Part shown: positions 24,950 to 36,096 of the stretch, one piece after another
How the letters are laid out: every line of letters starts with the position of its first letter
Numbering within the stretch: position 1 is the stretch's first letter
Source: Pseudomonadota bacterium
Lineage (GTDB): Bacteria > Pseudomonadota > Gammaproteobacteria > Xanthomonadales > Xanthomonadaceae
Reading direction: 5' to 3'
Assembly: GCA_018242365.1 (NCBI GenBank)
Contig: JAFECB010000019.1
Location: 1 to 54,864 of the forward strand
DNA: 54,864 bases
The notes under the pieces: generated by a model
Database searches by the model: none
What the model was told of the DNA's origin: nothing
Seen by the model: only the letters and a program-made list of their open reading frames with translations
Position numbers and translations under genes: made by a program

Positions 24950-26769
24950 CGTGGCTTGCCCGTGCCGGCTGCGGCCAGCGGCGTGGAATGTGCCTGCATC
25001 GGCGCGATGGCCACGCCGCCGGCCTCGCCCGTCACCGGCAGGCCAAGCTTGCGGCAGAACGCCACGAAGCGCGGATCATGCTTGTAGCGCAGGATGAAGG
25101 GATCGAACCAGAGCCTGGCCAATCCGGGATCGCGGATGTCGAGCGCACGGTTGAGCCATTCGAACACCTTGTCCGGCTGATTGCGCAGGGCATACACCTC
25201 GGCGATCTGGAACGCGGAAATGTCGGACTGGGTATCGATCAGGGCTTGCAGCGCGCTATCGGCCACTGCCGGATCGCTGCCGTTCTGCGTGGCGAATGCG
25301 CGTGCAATCTCGAGCCAGCCACCCTCGTCGTGGACCTGCTGCAAGGCCGCCTGGGTCGCCTGCGCATTGCCGCGCTGGAGCTGGATGATGACCAGTTGCA
25401 CGCGCTCGTAACCGGCACTCGGCTGCAATTCAATCGCCCTGCGGATCGAGTGCTCGGCTGCATCGAGCTGTCCGAGTGCCGACTGGTACGCGGCCAGCGC
25501 GGCATAGCCTTCCGACCGCAAGGGATCGGTTTCGATGGATTGGCGGGTCAGGGCGATTGCCTCGGACAATTGCCCCATCGTCGCCCGTGCATTGCCCAGG
25601 TCGGAGCGCGCGGTGCTGTCGTTCGGTGCCAGTTGCATCTGCTGCCGGAACGCCTGCTCGGATCCGGCCCAGTCCCAATCCGCCGTCTGCAGCAACCGGC
25701 CACGCGCGCCATAGGCCAGGGCCAGCTCGGGATCGAGCCGCAAGGCGGTAGCGGATTCCAGCCTGGCATTCGCGTACGCACGCAGGGCGGCATCGCCACT
25801 CAGGTAATACCCGGCCAGGTCGATCTGGGCATAGGCCAGGGCCGCATGCGCCAGCGCATAGCCCGGGTCGATCCGCGCCGCATCGGCGTAATAGCCGATC
25901 GCCCGGCGGTAATCGGCCTCACTCCGGCGTGCGTGGTAGAACTTGCCCTGCAGGTAGGCGTTGTAGGCCTCCAGGTTGCCGCTGCGCGGATGGTCGCTCT
26001 GCACCGAGGCCCCGTTTCCGGCCACCAGTTCGGCATTCAGCTCCGATGCGACGGCACGGGTGATGTCGTCCTGCAACGCGAACAGGTCGCGATAGGGTCG
26101 CTCGTAGCGGCGCGACCAGATGGTGCCGCCATCGGCCGCGCTGATCAGATCAACGATGATGCGCACCTGTCCGCCAGCGAGGCGCACGCTGCCTTCCAGC
26201 AGATAGGCCACCCCGAGTTGCCTGCCGATGCTGCTGCTGTCTTCCTTGCTGTCGCGGAACCGGAACGAGGAATTGCGACTGATCACCTTCAACTGTCCTG
26301 ATTGCGACAGCGCGGTGATCAAATCCTCCGACAGCCCATCGGAAAAATACGCTTCGCCGGTATTGCCATCGCCTCGATCAAACGGCAACACGGCGATGGA
26401 TTTGTCGCTGGAGGCTGGCTCGGAACGCGGCGCGAAGGTATCCACCAGCAGCGCCACCAGGCACAGGCTGAGCACGCCGATGATCCAGAAATCCAGCTTG
26501 CGCCCGGCCTCCAGCCGGAACGCTTCGTGCGGGACATCCTCGGTTTCGCGCTTGATGCCATGCGGCGTCCATTCGAAGAACCAGGCAAACACCATCGCCG
26601 GGATGAAGCCTGCGACCAGCGCGATCACCAACCAGCGCAGCACATGCACACCGATGCCGAAGTAAGGCAGCACCTCGGTGGCGACCTGCACCAGCAGCCA
26701 CGACAGCGCCGCGTAGAACGTCATCGCGCGAAAGACATTGCGCCGCCTGAGTTCGTTGAACAGGTTCAT
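24946..26769 (-). CDS. Membrane-anchored TolB/FlgO-like and TPR protein (operon gene 1)
   Basis: 607 residues. MNLFNELRRRNVFR starts the protein; two helices (about 17-35 and 45-67), the motif WTPHGIKRETE and a third helix (about 92-110) follow. The TolB-N/FlgO-like domain then carries KSIAVLPFDRGDG, YFSDGLSEDLITALSQ and VISRNSSFRFRDS. The C-terminal 350 residues are TPR repeats and end in a conserved DPRFVAFCRKLGLPV motif also present in gene 2. The ATG at 26769 was chosen; upstream extension is basic and unlike the family. First gene of a co-directional four-gene set. The role may be sensing or scaffolding at the inner membrane, but this is inference. Confidence 0.82.
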   Translation of the reverse strand: MNLFNELRRRNVFRAMTFYAALSWLLVQVATEVLPYFGIGVHVLRWLVIALVAGFIPAMVFAWFFEWTPHGIKRETEDVPHEAFRLEAGRKLDFWIIGVLSLCLVALLVDTFAPRSEPASSDKSIAVLPFDRGDGNTGEAYFSDGLSEDLITALSQSGQLKVISRNSSFRFRDSKEDSSSIGRQLGVAYLLEGSVRLAGGQVRIIVDLISAADGGTIWSRRYERPYRDLFALQDDITRAVASELNAELVAGNGASVQSDHPRSGNLEAYNAYLQGKFYHARRSEADYRRAIGYYADAARIDPGYALAHAALAYAQIDLAGYYLSGDAALRAYANARLESATALRLDPELALAYGARGRLLQTADWDWAGSEQAFRQQMQLAPNDSTARSDLGNARATMGQLSEAIALTRQSIETDPLRSEGYAALAAYQSALGQLDAAEHSIRRAIELQPSAGYERVQLVIIQLQRGNAQATQAALQQVHDEGGWLEIARAFATQNGSDPAVADSALQALIDTQSDISAFQIAEVYALRNQPDKVFEWLNRALDIRDPGLARLWFDPFILRYKHDPRFVAFCRKLGLPVTGEAGGVAIAPMQAHSTPLAAAGTGKPR

Positions 26770-26982
26770 GCGGAGATGTCCTGCGCCACGACCACGCGCC
26801 ATGGCCGCGACGGCCGGCAAACGGCGACAGGCAAGTGCATCCCGCGATGGCGGGACCCGACCCCTCCTGCAACGGCGGCGTTTACATCCATGCCAGCGCC
26901 CGTGTCGGGCGGAGTGCCCGTCGCGCAAGCCTAGCGCGAAAAGGCCGGCCTGTGGTCAGTCCCTCGGCAGCACCACGCAGGC

Positions 26983-27765
26983 TCAGCGAGACGCCTTCAC
27001 GAAGGCCTGCAAGCGCTGCCGCAACTGGATGTTGTTGGTGGTGTCGAGGCCGCCGATGTTGGTGTCCAGGGTGGTGATCTGCAGGCGCAGCAAGGGCAGC
27101 AGGTTCGGATCCGCCCGCAATGCCGCAACGGCCGCAGCAGCGGCATCCGGTGACAGTTCGGGATCGCAGGGATAATCCAGATACCCGGCCAGGCTCGCGT
27201 AGTCCCCGTCCTTGCCGGTATGGTCCCCGCAGGCTTCGGCCAGCGCGTCCTGCACGGGAATGGCGAGAACCCTCCGAAATTCCAGTCGATACGGCGCGCG
27301 GCGGGCATCGTCCACCAGCCATTCGTTATTGGTGTCGGTAAAGACATCGGCCGCCAATTGCCGCAGGCGCGGATCACGAATCAGGCCGATGTTGCCGGTG
27401 GAGCCGAGTTCGTCCCAAGTCGTGCGCCTGCGATTGGTGGTGACGTACTGGGTCGCACGATAAGCCGAGGCCAGCAAGGCTTCGTCATCCAGATTGACCC
27501 TGCCGGACAGCGCTGCCTCGGCGCGACGGGCATTGGCCAGCACCTGGCCGTAATAGGCCACGCTCAACTCATACGCGAATGCCTCGGCACGCAGATCGGT
27601 CTTGAGGCGCTCGGTGAAGACCCTCGACTCGCGGTTGGTGGCACGCTCCGCGTTCCAGTTCGAAACCTGCACGCCGATGAACACGCCGAGGATCACCACG
27701 ACCAGTTCGACGCTGACGGCGGTCCAGTCCTGACGGCGGAGATTGCTGGTGATTCGGTGCAGCAT
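26983..27765 (-). CDS. Single-pass membrane hypothetical protein
   Basis: 260 residues, DUF6090-like in layout. A short cytoplasmic N-terminus (MLHRITSNLRRQDWTAVSVE) precedes one transmembrane helix (about 20-38, VELVVVILGVFIGVQVSNW) and the WNAERATNRESR junction. A periplasmic helical region of about 210 residues follows, with two cysteines (EACGDHTG and YPCDPELS) that may form a disulfide. No enzymatic motif is seen. The ATG at 27765, preceded by a GGGGGTGG stretch, is preferred over the GTG two codons earlier. It lies 213 bp upstream of the TPR operon on the same strand and may or may not belong to it. Confidence 0.7.
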   Translation of the reverse strand: MLHRITSNLRRQDWTAVSVELVVVILGVFIGVQVSNWNAERATNRESRVFTERLKTDLRAEAFAYELSVAYYGQVLANARRAEAALSGRVNLDDEALLASAYRATQYVTTNRRRTTWDELGSTGNIGLIRDPRLRQLAADVFTDTNNEWLVDDARRAPYRLEFRRVLAIPVQDALAEACGDHTGKDGDYASLAGYLDYPCDPELSPDAAAAAVAALRADPNLLPLLRLQITTLDTNIGGLDTTNNIQLRQRLQAFVKASR

Positions 27766-27839
27766 GACCACCCCCAGCCCCGTGACGCATCCATCCTAGC
27801 CGCTTTGATCAGCGCCATGCAGACTGCCGGCACAAAGCA

Positions 27840-27866
27840 AAAGGGCCGGCACCAGGCCAGCCCTTT
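27840..27866 (-). terminator. Rho-independent terminator of mdh
   Basis: On the minus strand AAAGGGCTGGC and GCCGGCCCTTT form a stem with a short loop followed by TTTTGCTTTG. It begins about 20 bp after the mdh stop, an intrinsic terminator position. Confidence 0.8.
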
Positions 27867-27888
27867 GCTGATCCACTGTAGTGGCGAT

Positions 27889-28872
27889 TTACAGCAGGTG
27901 CGCCACGCCAGCGCGTTCCTCTTCCAGCTCGGCCAGGGTCTTGTCCATGTGGCTGCGGCTGAAGTCATCGATCGGCAGGCCTCCGACGCGGCTGTATTCG
28001 CCGTTCGCGCAGGTCACCGGCACGCCGTAGATGATGCCTTCCGGGATACCGTAGCTGCCGTCGGACGGCACGCCCATGGTGACCCAGCCGCCATTGGTGC
28101 CCAGCGCCCAATCGCGCATATGGCAGATCGCGGCATTGGCGGCGGACGCCGCCGAGGACAGCCCACGCGCCTCGATGATCGCCGCACCGCGCTTGCCGAC
28201 CACCGGCAGGAAGGTATTGGCATTCCAGTCGGCATCGTTGATCGCATCCTTCAGCGACGCACCGTTGGCCGTCGCGAAGCGGTAGTCCGGATACATGGTC
28301 GGGCTGTGGTTGCCCCACACCGCCATGTTCTGGATGTCACCCACGGCCACGCCGGCCTTGTTCGCCAGCTGCGACAGCGCGCGGTTGTGGTCGAGGCGGA
28401 GCATCGCGGTGAAGTTCTTCGCCGGCAGATCGGGCGCCGACTTCATCGCGATATAGGCATTGGTATTGGCCGGGTTGCCGACCACCAGCACCTTGACGTT
28501 GCGCGAAGCCACCTTGTTCAGCGCCGCGCCCTGGGCGGTGAAGATCTTGGCGTTCTCCAGCAGCAAGTCCTTGCGCTCCATGCCCGGGCCACGCGGACGC
28601 GCGCCGACCAGCAGGGCGTAGTCGGCGTCCTTGAACGCGACCTCGGCATCATCGGTGCCGACCATGCCAGCCAGCAGCGGGAACGCGCAGTCTTCCAGCT
28701 CCATCATCACGCCCTTGAGCGCGGCCTGGGCCTTCTCCATCGGCAGCTCGAGCATCTGCAGGATGACCGGCTGGTCCTTGCCCAGCATTTCACCGGAGGC
28801 GATGCGGAACAGCAGGGCATAACCAATCTGGCCAGCGGCGCCGGTGACGGCAACTCGAACGGGGGTTTTCAT
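27889..28872 (-). CDS. mdh: Malate dehydrogenase
   Basis: NAD-dependent enzyme of the TCA cycle interconverting malate and oxaloacetate. 327 residues, the size of the longer (group 2) MDH common in this lineage. Signatures are the dinucleotide-binding [15 protein letters not shown], the substrate loop [26 protein letters not shown], the catalytic [13 protein letters not shown] and the proton-relay histidine in [12 protein letters not shown]. The ATG at 28872 is selected because an AGGAG site precedes it and the frame extension upstream is unlike MDH. A terminator follows. Confidence 0.97.
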   Translation of the reverse strand: MKTPVRVAVTGAAGQIGYALLFRIASGEMLGKDQPVILQMLELPMEKAQAALKGVMMELEDCAFPLLAGMVGTDDAEVAFKDADYALLVGARPRGPGMERKDLLLENAKIFTAQGAALNKVASRNVKVLVVGNPANTNAYIAMKSAPDLPAKNFTAMLRLDHNRALSQLANKAGVAVGDIQNMAVWGNHSPTMYPDYRFATANGASLKDAINDADWNANTFLPVVGKRGAAIIEARGLSSAASAANAAICHMRDWALGTNGGWVTMGVPSDGSYGIPEGIIYGVPVTCANGEYSRVGGLPIDDFSRSHMDKTLAELEEERAGVAHLL

Positions 28873-28932
28873 GGGGGGTTCTCCTGAAATGACGATGCGG
28901 CGCAAGCGCCGCATCGGTGACTTGAAACGGAA

Positions 28933-30135
28933 TCAGACCAGTTCTGCGAAGAATTCCTGGATCCGCGCGAGGCCCGGCGCCAGTTGCGGGGTCGGGCAGG
29001 TATAGCTGATGCGCAGTGCCTTCGGCTCACCGAAGGCCGAGCCCGGCACGCAGGCCACGCCCTTGGCTTCCAGCAACTGATTGCAGAACTCGACGTCGTT
29101 TCCGATCATCACGCCGTTGTGCGATTTGCCGAACGCGCAGCTGATGTCGGGGAACACGTAGAACGCACCCTGCGGCCGCGGACAGATCACGCCGGGAATC
29201 GCGTTCATCGCGTCCATCACCTGATCGCGCTTGGCCTGGAACTCGGCGCACTTCTGCGTCGGCACGTCCTGCGGACCGGACAGCGCCGCGATCGCGGCAG
29301 CAGTGACGATTTCCGGAAGATTGGTGATGTGGTTGGAATTGAGCGTGGTCACGGCGGTGGCCACCGTTTCCGGCCCGGCCATGAAGCCCACCCGCCAGCC
29401 CGGCATGCCGTAGGTCTTGGACAGCGAGTCCACGAACACGGTGCGTTCGCGCAGCTCCGGGCGGTACTGCACGAAATTCGTGTAGCCCAGGCCGTCGAAC
29501 AGCATCCGGTTGTAGATGTCGTCGGTGATGATCCAGGTGTCCGGATGCTTCACCAGCACCTCGGCCAGCGCCGCGATCTCGTCGCCCGTGTAGACCATGC
29601 CGGTCGGGTTGGACGGGTTGTTGAACAGGAATACCTTCGGCTTGTGCGCGGCCAGCGCCGCGTCCAGCTGCGCCGGGGTCAGCTTGTAGTCCTGCGATGC
29701 CGGGCAAGGCAGCTCCACCGCCTTGGCATTGAGGATTTCCGCGATATCCAGGTAGGTCGTCCAGTACGGCGTCGGGAAGACGATCACGTCACCCTCGTCC
29801 AGCAGCGCCTCGCCCAGGTTGTAGAGGATGTGCTTGGCACCGATGCCGGTGGAACAGTTGGCACGCGCATAACCGCTCATGCCGATCGCATCCATGTGCG
29901 CGATGAACGCATCCAGCAGGGCGTCGGTTCCGCGATTGCTGCCATATTGGCCGCTGTCTTTCGCCAAGGCCTCGCGTGCGGCAGCATAGACATGCTCGCC
30001 GGGGAGGAAATTGGGGACGCCGATGGAGAAGCTGATGATGTCGCGGCCCTGTGCCTTCAGGCGCTTGGCCTTTTCGGCAACCTGCATGATGACGCTGGGC
30101 TTGGCGCGACCCATGCGCCGGGCGAGTTGAGGCAT
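28933..30135 (-). CDS. Pyridoxal-phosphate aminotransferase, class I (aspartate/alanine type)
   Basis: 400-residue fold-type I aminotransferase. The PLP lysine lies in VDSLSKTYGMPGWRVGF, the cofactor asparagine motif is FNNPSNPTGMVY, and ITDDIYNRML holds the PLP aspartate. The SRR-like carboxylate-binding arginine is in ALRISYTC near the C-terminus. The family includes aspartate and alanine-forming transaminases; the amino acid specificity is not evident. The start was placed at the ATG at 30135 (MPQLARRMGRAKPS). Divergent from the lipoprotein gene at 30196, with only 60 bp between starts, so promoters overlap. Confidence 0.9.
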   Translation of the reverse strand: MPQLARRMGRAKPSVIMQVAEKAKRLKAQGRDIISFSIGVPNFLPGEHVYAAAREALAKDSGQYGSNRGTDALLDAFIAHMDAIGMSGYARANCSTGIGAKHILYNLGEALLDEGDVIVFPTPYWTTYLDIAEILNAKAVELPCPASQDYKLTPAQLDAALAAHKPKVFLFNNPSNPTGMVYTGDEIAALAEVLVKHPDTWIITDDIYNRMLFDGLGYTNFVQYRPELRERTVFVDSLSKTYGMPGWRVGFMAGPETVATAVTTLNSNHITNLPEIVTAAAIAALSGPQDVPTQKCAEFQAKRDQVMDAMNAIPGVICPRPQGAFYVFPDISCAFGKSHNGVMIGNDVEFCNQLLEAKGVACVPGSAFGEPKALRISYTCPTPQLAPGLARIQEFFAELV

Positions 30136-30195
30136 GTGGGGGACCTCGGAAACGGCCGCTGGATGCGGCACTGACAGTGGGGAGAAAACCTGGAA

Positions 30196-30987
30196 ATGTT
30201 ATCACAGACGCCTGTTGCAGCCAGTTCACGCAATGCCTTTGCGCGCCTTCGCGGCAGCCTGTGCCTGCTGTTCCTGCTGGCCTTGATGACGACGATTTCC
30301 GGCTGCGCCTCGACCACGGTTCGCAGCGTGCAGGATGGAAGCGGCAGGCCGCTGGGCCTGCATGGCTCGGTGGTACTGGTCGAGCCCGACATCGAGCTGT
30401 CGGAAGTCATGGCCGGCGGCATGACCGAGCCACGACGCGAGTGGACTTCGGCGGCACGCTTGCTGCTGCCGCAGGCCGCGCGCGAGGTGCTTGCGCGGCA
30501 AGGCATCGGCATGCAGCCCGACTACCTGCTGCCTGCCGACGCCGGCCCCGACGATCCGCGCCGGCAGATCACCCTGCTCAGCCAGGCGGTGTCGATGAGT
30601 ATCCTGCAATACAGCCGCAGCACAGGTACCGGGCCGCTGCGCAACAAGCACGGCCGCTTCGACTGGTCGCTGGGGCCGGGGGTTGCGGTCCTGCGCGAGG
30701 CCACCGGTGCCGACTACGCCCTGTTCACCTACGTCCGCGACAGCTATGCCAGTGGCGGGCGCACGGCAATGCGCGTCGCCGGCATGATCCTGCTGGGCGG
30801 CGACATCGGCGGCGGCATGCAAGTCGGCGTGGCCTCGCTGGTCGACCTGCGCACCGGGCAAGTGGTCTGGCATAACCTGCTGGTCGATCAAGCCGGTGAC
30901 CTGCGCAACCTCGCCGGCGCACGCGAGACCGCCACCGACTTGCTCAAGGGCATTCGTGGAGATGCCCCGGCGGAGCCGGCACGATGA
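30196..30987 (+). CDS. Lipoprotein, first gene of the M48 cassette
   Basis: 263 residues, family not recognised. A hydrophobic signal (about 19-34, SLCLLFLLALMTTI) ends with the lipobox SGCAST, giving Cys37 as the lipidated residue, so the protein should be membrane-anchored facing the periplasm. The mature part is predominantly mixed alpha/beta, with a glycine-rich segment GMILLGGDIGGGMQVG and the DLRTGQVVWHNLLVDQAGDLR pattern near the C-terminus. Its stop overlaps the start of the M48 protease gene by four bases (ATGA), showing translational coupling. Function unknown. Confidence 0.75.
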   Translation: MLSQTPVAASSRNAFARLRGSLCLLFLLALMTTISGCASTTVRSVQDGSGRPLGLHGSVVLVEPDIELSEVMAGGMTEPRREWTSAARLLLPQAAREVLARQGIGMQPDYLLPADAGPDDPRRQITLLSQAVSMSILQYSRSTGTGPLRNKHGRFDWSLGPGVAVLREATGADYALFTYVRDSYASGGRTAMRVAGMILLGGDIGGGMQVGVASLVDLRTGQVVWHNLLVDQAGDLRNLAGARETATDLLKGIRGDAPAEPAR

Positions 30988-32222
30988 GCTGCGTGCGACG
31001 CCTGTCGCTCGCGGGGATCGTGCTCGCCTGCTCGATGGGCCTGCACGCGACGCCAGCGCAGTCGACGCCATCGACCGCAGGCTCGACAGGCTCGACCGCC
31101 GCGACCATGCAAACCACTCCCGCGCCGCCACCCGCCTCGTCCGCCCAGCCCGCCCCCGGCAGCGACGAGGCCGAGTTGTGGTACGCGATGGAGCGAGCAG
31201 AAACCGAACTCAAACGCTCGCCACTGCTGGTGCGCGATCCGGCACTCAATGCCTATGTGCGCGACGTGGCCTGCAAGGTCGCCGGTGATCAGTGCCCCAA
31301 TATCCGCGTCTACATCATGGATGTGCCGCAGTTCAACGCCAGCATGGCGCCCAACGGCATGCTGGTGCTGTGGAGCGGCGCGCTGCTGCGGATGCGCGAC
31401 GAGGCAGAGCTGGCCTTCGTGCTGGGGCATGAAACCGGCCATTTCACCGCCCGCCATTCCCTGCAGCAATGGCGCAAGCTGAAAACCGCAAGCGCCTGGA
31501 TGAGCGTGTTCCAGATCGTCGCCTATGGCGCCGGAGCCGGTGGCGTGGCGCAGTTGGGCACGCTGGCGGGTGCCGCCGCCCTGTTCAAGTATTCCCGCGA
31601 CATGGAGCGCGAGGCCGATCGCCTCGGCTTCGCGAGCGTGGTGGCCCACGGCTGGGCACCGCAGGCAGGTGCCGACCTGTGGGCGCGGATGTGGCGCGAG
31701 GAGCAGACCCGCAAATACGACCGCCCATTGCAAATTTTCTCCACCCATCCGGCCTCGCAGGAGCGTCTGGACGACATCAAGGCGGCGGCCGCGACGATTG
31801 CCGATCCGCCCACCGATTTCGGCCGCGAACGCTATCGCGCCGCCGTGCATCCGTTGCTGGTGAAATTGCTGGACGAGGAATTGGCGCAGCGCCGCTATGC
31901 CGGCTCGATCCTGGTCATCAGCGAGCTGCTGGACGACGCGCCTGCCGAGGACAAGGGCCTGCTGACGTTCTACCTCGGCGAAGCGTATCGGCGTCGCGGC
32001 TTGGGCGATGACAGGAAGAAAGCGTCGACCTACTACGCCCAAGCCATCGCCCTTCCCGGCGCACCACCCGCCGCCTGGCGCGAAGTCGGCCTCGCCCGCC
32101 GCAACGCCGGTGACCTGACAGGCGCACGCAGCGCCTTGCAACGGTATCTGGCGGATGCCCCCGCAGCCGAGGATGCCGCCTTCATCCGGCGCGACCTCGA
32201 TACCCTTGGAGAGACCCCATGA
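30984..32222 (+). CDS. M48 family metalloprotease with TPR-like C-terminus
   Basis: 412-residue zinc metalloprotease of the BepA/LoiP-type M48 group, acting in the periplasm. The N-terminus (SLAGIVLACSMGLHATPAQ) looks like a signal peptide followed by a Pro/Ser/Thr-rich spacer. The zinc motif HETGH is at residues 149-153, and the third ligand lies in SRDMEREADRLGF (about 207-212). VPQFNASMAPNGMLVLWSGAL is family-conserved. The region from about 290 to the end consists of helical pairs resembling TPRs. BepA-type relatives assist outer-membrane protein and lipoprotein quality control; that role is inference here. Both ends overlap neighbours by four bases (ATGA). Confidence 0.88.
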   Translation: MSCVRRLSLAGIVLACSMGLHATPAQSTPSTAGSTGSTAATMQTTPAPPPASSAQPAPGSDEAELWYAMERAETELKRSPLLVRDPALNAYVRDVACKVAGDQCPNIRVYIMDVPQFNASMAPNGMLVLWSGALLRMRDEAELAFVLGHETGHFTARHSLQQWRKLKTASAWMSVFQIVAYGAGAGGVAQLGTLAGAAALFKYSRDMEREADRLGFASVVAHGWAPQAGADLWARMWREEQTRKYDRPLQIFSTHPASQERLDDIKAAAATIADPPTDFGRERYRAAVHPLLVKLLDEELAQRRYAGSILVISELLDDAPAEDKGLLTFYLGEAYRRRGLGDDRKKASTYYAQAIALPGAPPAAWREVGLARRNAGDLTGARSALQRYLADAPAAEDAAFIRRDLDTLGETP

Positions 32223-32797
32223 CCCGCTTGCGTTGGCTTGCGATCACTGCATTGATCCTGTTGCTCGCGGCCTGCGCCAGCGGCGGGGCACTGGTCACGC
32301 CCGGACGCACGACCGCCGGCGGCGACCTCACGATCGACGCCGGCATGGAATGGACCCGCATGGGTGGCCTGCGTGAACAACTGTGGACCATCGACGGCCC
32401 CCTGCTCAATTCACTGACCCTGATTTCGAGCGTGCGTGAAGGCGATTTCGTTTTCCTCGGCAAGCGCCAGACCAAGCGCCGCCCCGATGGTGCGTTCTAC
32501 CACCGCGGCATGCGTCCCGATGAGTTGCGTGACTTGATCGCCGATGGCTTGCGCGAGGCCGGCGCGGTCAACGTGACGACCTCCAACCTGCGCCCCGCAA
32601 CCTTCGGCGACCGCGAAGGCCTGCGCTTCGAAATGACCATGGCCAACGACAGCGGTCTGAAATACAAGGCCATGGTCGCCGCCTTCGAACATGAAAAGGG
32701 CCTGGCACTGGCGATGTACTACGCGCCCGCCGAGTACTACTACCCGCGCGACGAAGCCAAGGTCAGCGCCATGCTGGATACCCTGCGCTGGAAGTGA
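32219..32797 (+). CDS. Small lipoprotein, third gene of the M48 cassette
   Basis: 192 residues, family not recognised. Signal and lipobox are LAITALILLLAACASG, so Cys20 should carry the lipid. The mature part has conserved-looking MEWTRMGGLREQLWTIDG, REGDFVFLGK and AMYYAPAEYYYPRDEAKVSA segments. Translation is coupled to the M48 gene by an ATGA overlap. The three-gene unit ends at a pair of dispersed repeats. A role as client or cofactor of the protease is a guess. Confidence 0.72.
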   Translation: MTRLRWLAITALILLLAACASGGALVTPGRTTAGGDLTIDAGMEWTRMGGLREQLWTIDGPLLNSLTLISSVREGDFVFLGKRQTKRRPDGAFYHRGMRPDELRDLIADGLREAGAVNVTTSNLRPATFGDREGLRFEMTMANDSGLKYKAMVAAFEHEKGLALAMYYAPAEYYYPRDEAKVSAMLDTLRWK

Positions 32798-32822
32798 GCA
32801 TCCCTGCGCTGAAGGGATGAAA

Positions 32823-32910
32823 GCCCCTCTCCCCCCGGGAGAGGGGTTGGGGTGAGGGCCAGGTCGCATCGTACCCACGACCCTCATCCGGCCCTGCGGA
32901 CCACCTTACT
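32823..32910. repeat. Dispersed intergenic repeat, copy 2
   Basis: Starts GCCCCTCTCC CCCCGGGAGAGG, then GTTGGGGTGAGGG, and ends with CCCTCATCCGGCCCTGCGG. It belongs to the same family as 1392-1509 and lies after the third gene of the M48 cassette, where its hairpin may act as terminator. Confidence 0.65.
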
Positions 32911-32949
32911 CTCGGCCGGAAAAACAAAGCGCATCACTTGAATGAGCAA

Positions 32950-33052
32950 GCCCCTCTCCCGCCGGGAGAGGGGTTGGGGTGAGGGTACGCAGCACATCGT
33001 ACCCACAACCCTCATCCGGCCCTGCGGGCCACCTTCTCCCGGAGGGAGAAGG
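32950..33052. repeat. Dispersed intergenic repeat, copy 3
   Basis: Near-identical to copy 2 and complete: it ends with the hairpin CCTTCTCCCGGAGGGAGAAGG. It lies 8 bp before the 3' end of the cyclophilin gene (stop at 33060). The tandem arrangement with copy 2 fills the convergent gap between two genes. Confidence 0.65.
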
Positions 33053-33059
33053 AAGTTCG

Positions 33060-33554
33060 TTACACCGCCAGCACCTTGTTCCATTCGGCCACGCGGTCGG
33101 CCTTCGCCGCCAGCGCTGCATCGGCATCACCCTCGATCTTCACCGCGTTGATCTTGTCGCCCTGCTTGATCGTATCGACCACGTTCTGGCCTTCGATGAC
33201 CTTGCCGAACACGGTGTGCCGACCGTCCAGGTGACCGCAGGGCACGTGGGTGATGAAGAACTGGCTGCCATTGGTATTGGGGCCGGCATTGGCCATCGAC
33301 AGCACCCCGCGCTCATGGCGCAGGCCGTTGCTGGTCTCGTCCTCGAAGCGATAGCCCGGGCCCCCGCGACCGGAGCCTTCCGGGCAGCCGCCCTGGATCA
33401 TGAAGTCCGGGATCACGCGGTGGAAGTTCAGGCCGTCGTAAAAGCCATGCTTCGCAAGGTTCACGAAATTGGCCACGGTCAGCGGCGCCTTGTCGGCGGC
33501 AAGCTCGACGCGGATGGCCCCGCGCGAGGTATCGAAATTGGCAATCAGGGACAT
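33060..33554 (-). CDS. ppiB: Cyclophilin-type peptidyl-prolyl cis-trans isomerase
   Basis: 164-residue cytosolic cyclophilin that catalyses proline isomerisation during folding. Signature elements are [13 protein letters not shown] (catalytic Arg), [22 protein letters not shown] (active-site Gln and Phe) and [12 protein letters not shown]. No signal peptide is present, which favours the cytoplasmic PpiB over PpiA. Divergent from typA; the intergenic stretch carries the typA promoter. Confidence 0.93.
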   Translation of the reverse strand: MSLIANFDTSRGAIRVELAADKAPLTVANFVNLAKHGFYDGLNFHRVIPDFMIQGGCPEGSGRGGPGYRFEDETSNGLRHERGVLSMANAGPNTNGSQFFITHVPCGHLDGRHTVFGKVIEGQNVVDTIKQGDKINAVKIEGDADAALAAKADRVAEWNKVLAV

Positions 33555-33571
33555 CAGGGCTTCTCCGGAAG

Positions 33572-33599
33572 CTGGCAGGTGGCAATGACCCGCTATAAT
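33572..33599 (+). promoter_or_regulatory. Sigma-70 promoter candidate of typA
   Basis: A perfect -10 TATAAT at 33594-33599 lies 16 bp after CTGGCA (33572-33577, four of six matches to TTGACA). It is 72 bp before the chosen typA start. Confidence 0.6.
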
Positions 33600-33670
33600 A
33601 GCCGGCTTGCCCTCAATTCACCGTTGCGCGCCCGTCCACCGGGACGCGCACCTTCATGGTTCCCGTCCCA

Positions 33671-35507
<1,837 letters not shown>

Positions 35508-35518
<11 letters not shown>

Positions 35519-36032
35519 GCCGCCCGACGCAATCACAGGCGCGCCCGGCTCGACCGCAGCCGGCGCGACGCCGCATCACTACAACCCGAGCCCGCGCGCG
35601 CATCCGGGCTTGCATGTGATCGCCCTGGTCGAAATCAGCAAGGGCCTGTTGGCCTTGCTGGCCGCCAGCGGCCTGGAAATCCTCGGGCCGGCGCCACTGC
35701 GCGGCTGGGTCCACGAACTGATCGCCCGTTTCCAGCTGGATCCAGCACACGGTGCGGCGGCGTGGCTGGTCAGCGCCATCAATCCGGGCGGCGTGCACCT
35801 GGCTGCGGCGGTTGCCGCGTTCTACGGCTGCATGCATGTGCTCGAAGGCTGGGGCCTGTGGCATGCCAAGGCCTGGGCGTCATGGCTGGGCTGCGTGACC
35901 GTGGCTCTGTACCTGCCCTTCGACCTGTTCGCACTGGCCAAACACCCGGGCTGGCTGGCCTGGGCGGTGGTGGCGATCAACTTGATCGTGCTGTGGGTGC
36001 TGGCGCGCGATCTCTACATGCGCAAGCGCTGA
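35508..36032 (+). CDS. DUF2127 family membrane protein
   Basis: 174 residues with four predicted membrane helices (about 33-55, 95-118, 125-142 and 148-168), matching the DUF2127 family of unknown function. LHVIALVEISKGLLALLAAS and HVLEGWGLWHAKAWASW are family-like. The frame begins with a GTG at 35508 that overlaps typA by 11 bases; an internal GTG near 35615 is a possible later start, because the first 30 residues are Pro/Ala-rich and unlike the family. The start is therefore uncertain. Confidence 0.75.
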
Positions 36033-36096
36033 TTCGTTATTTGCGGCCACGGCCCGAAGGCAGGATGCTTGCGCATTGCCGCCGTGGAGTTGCCCG

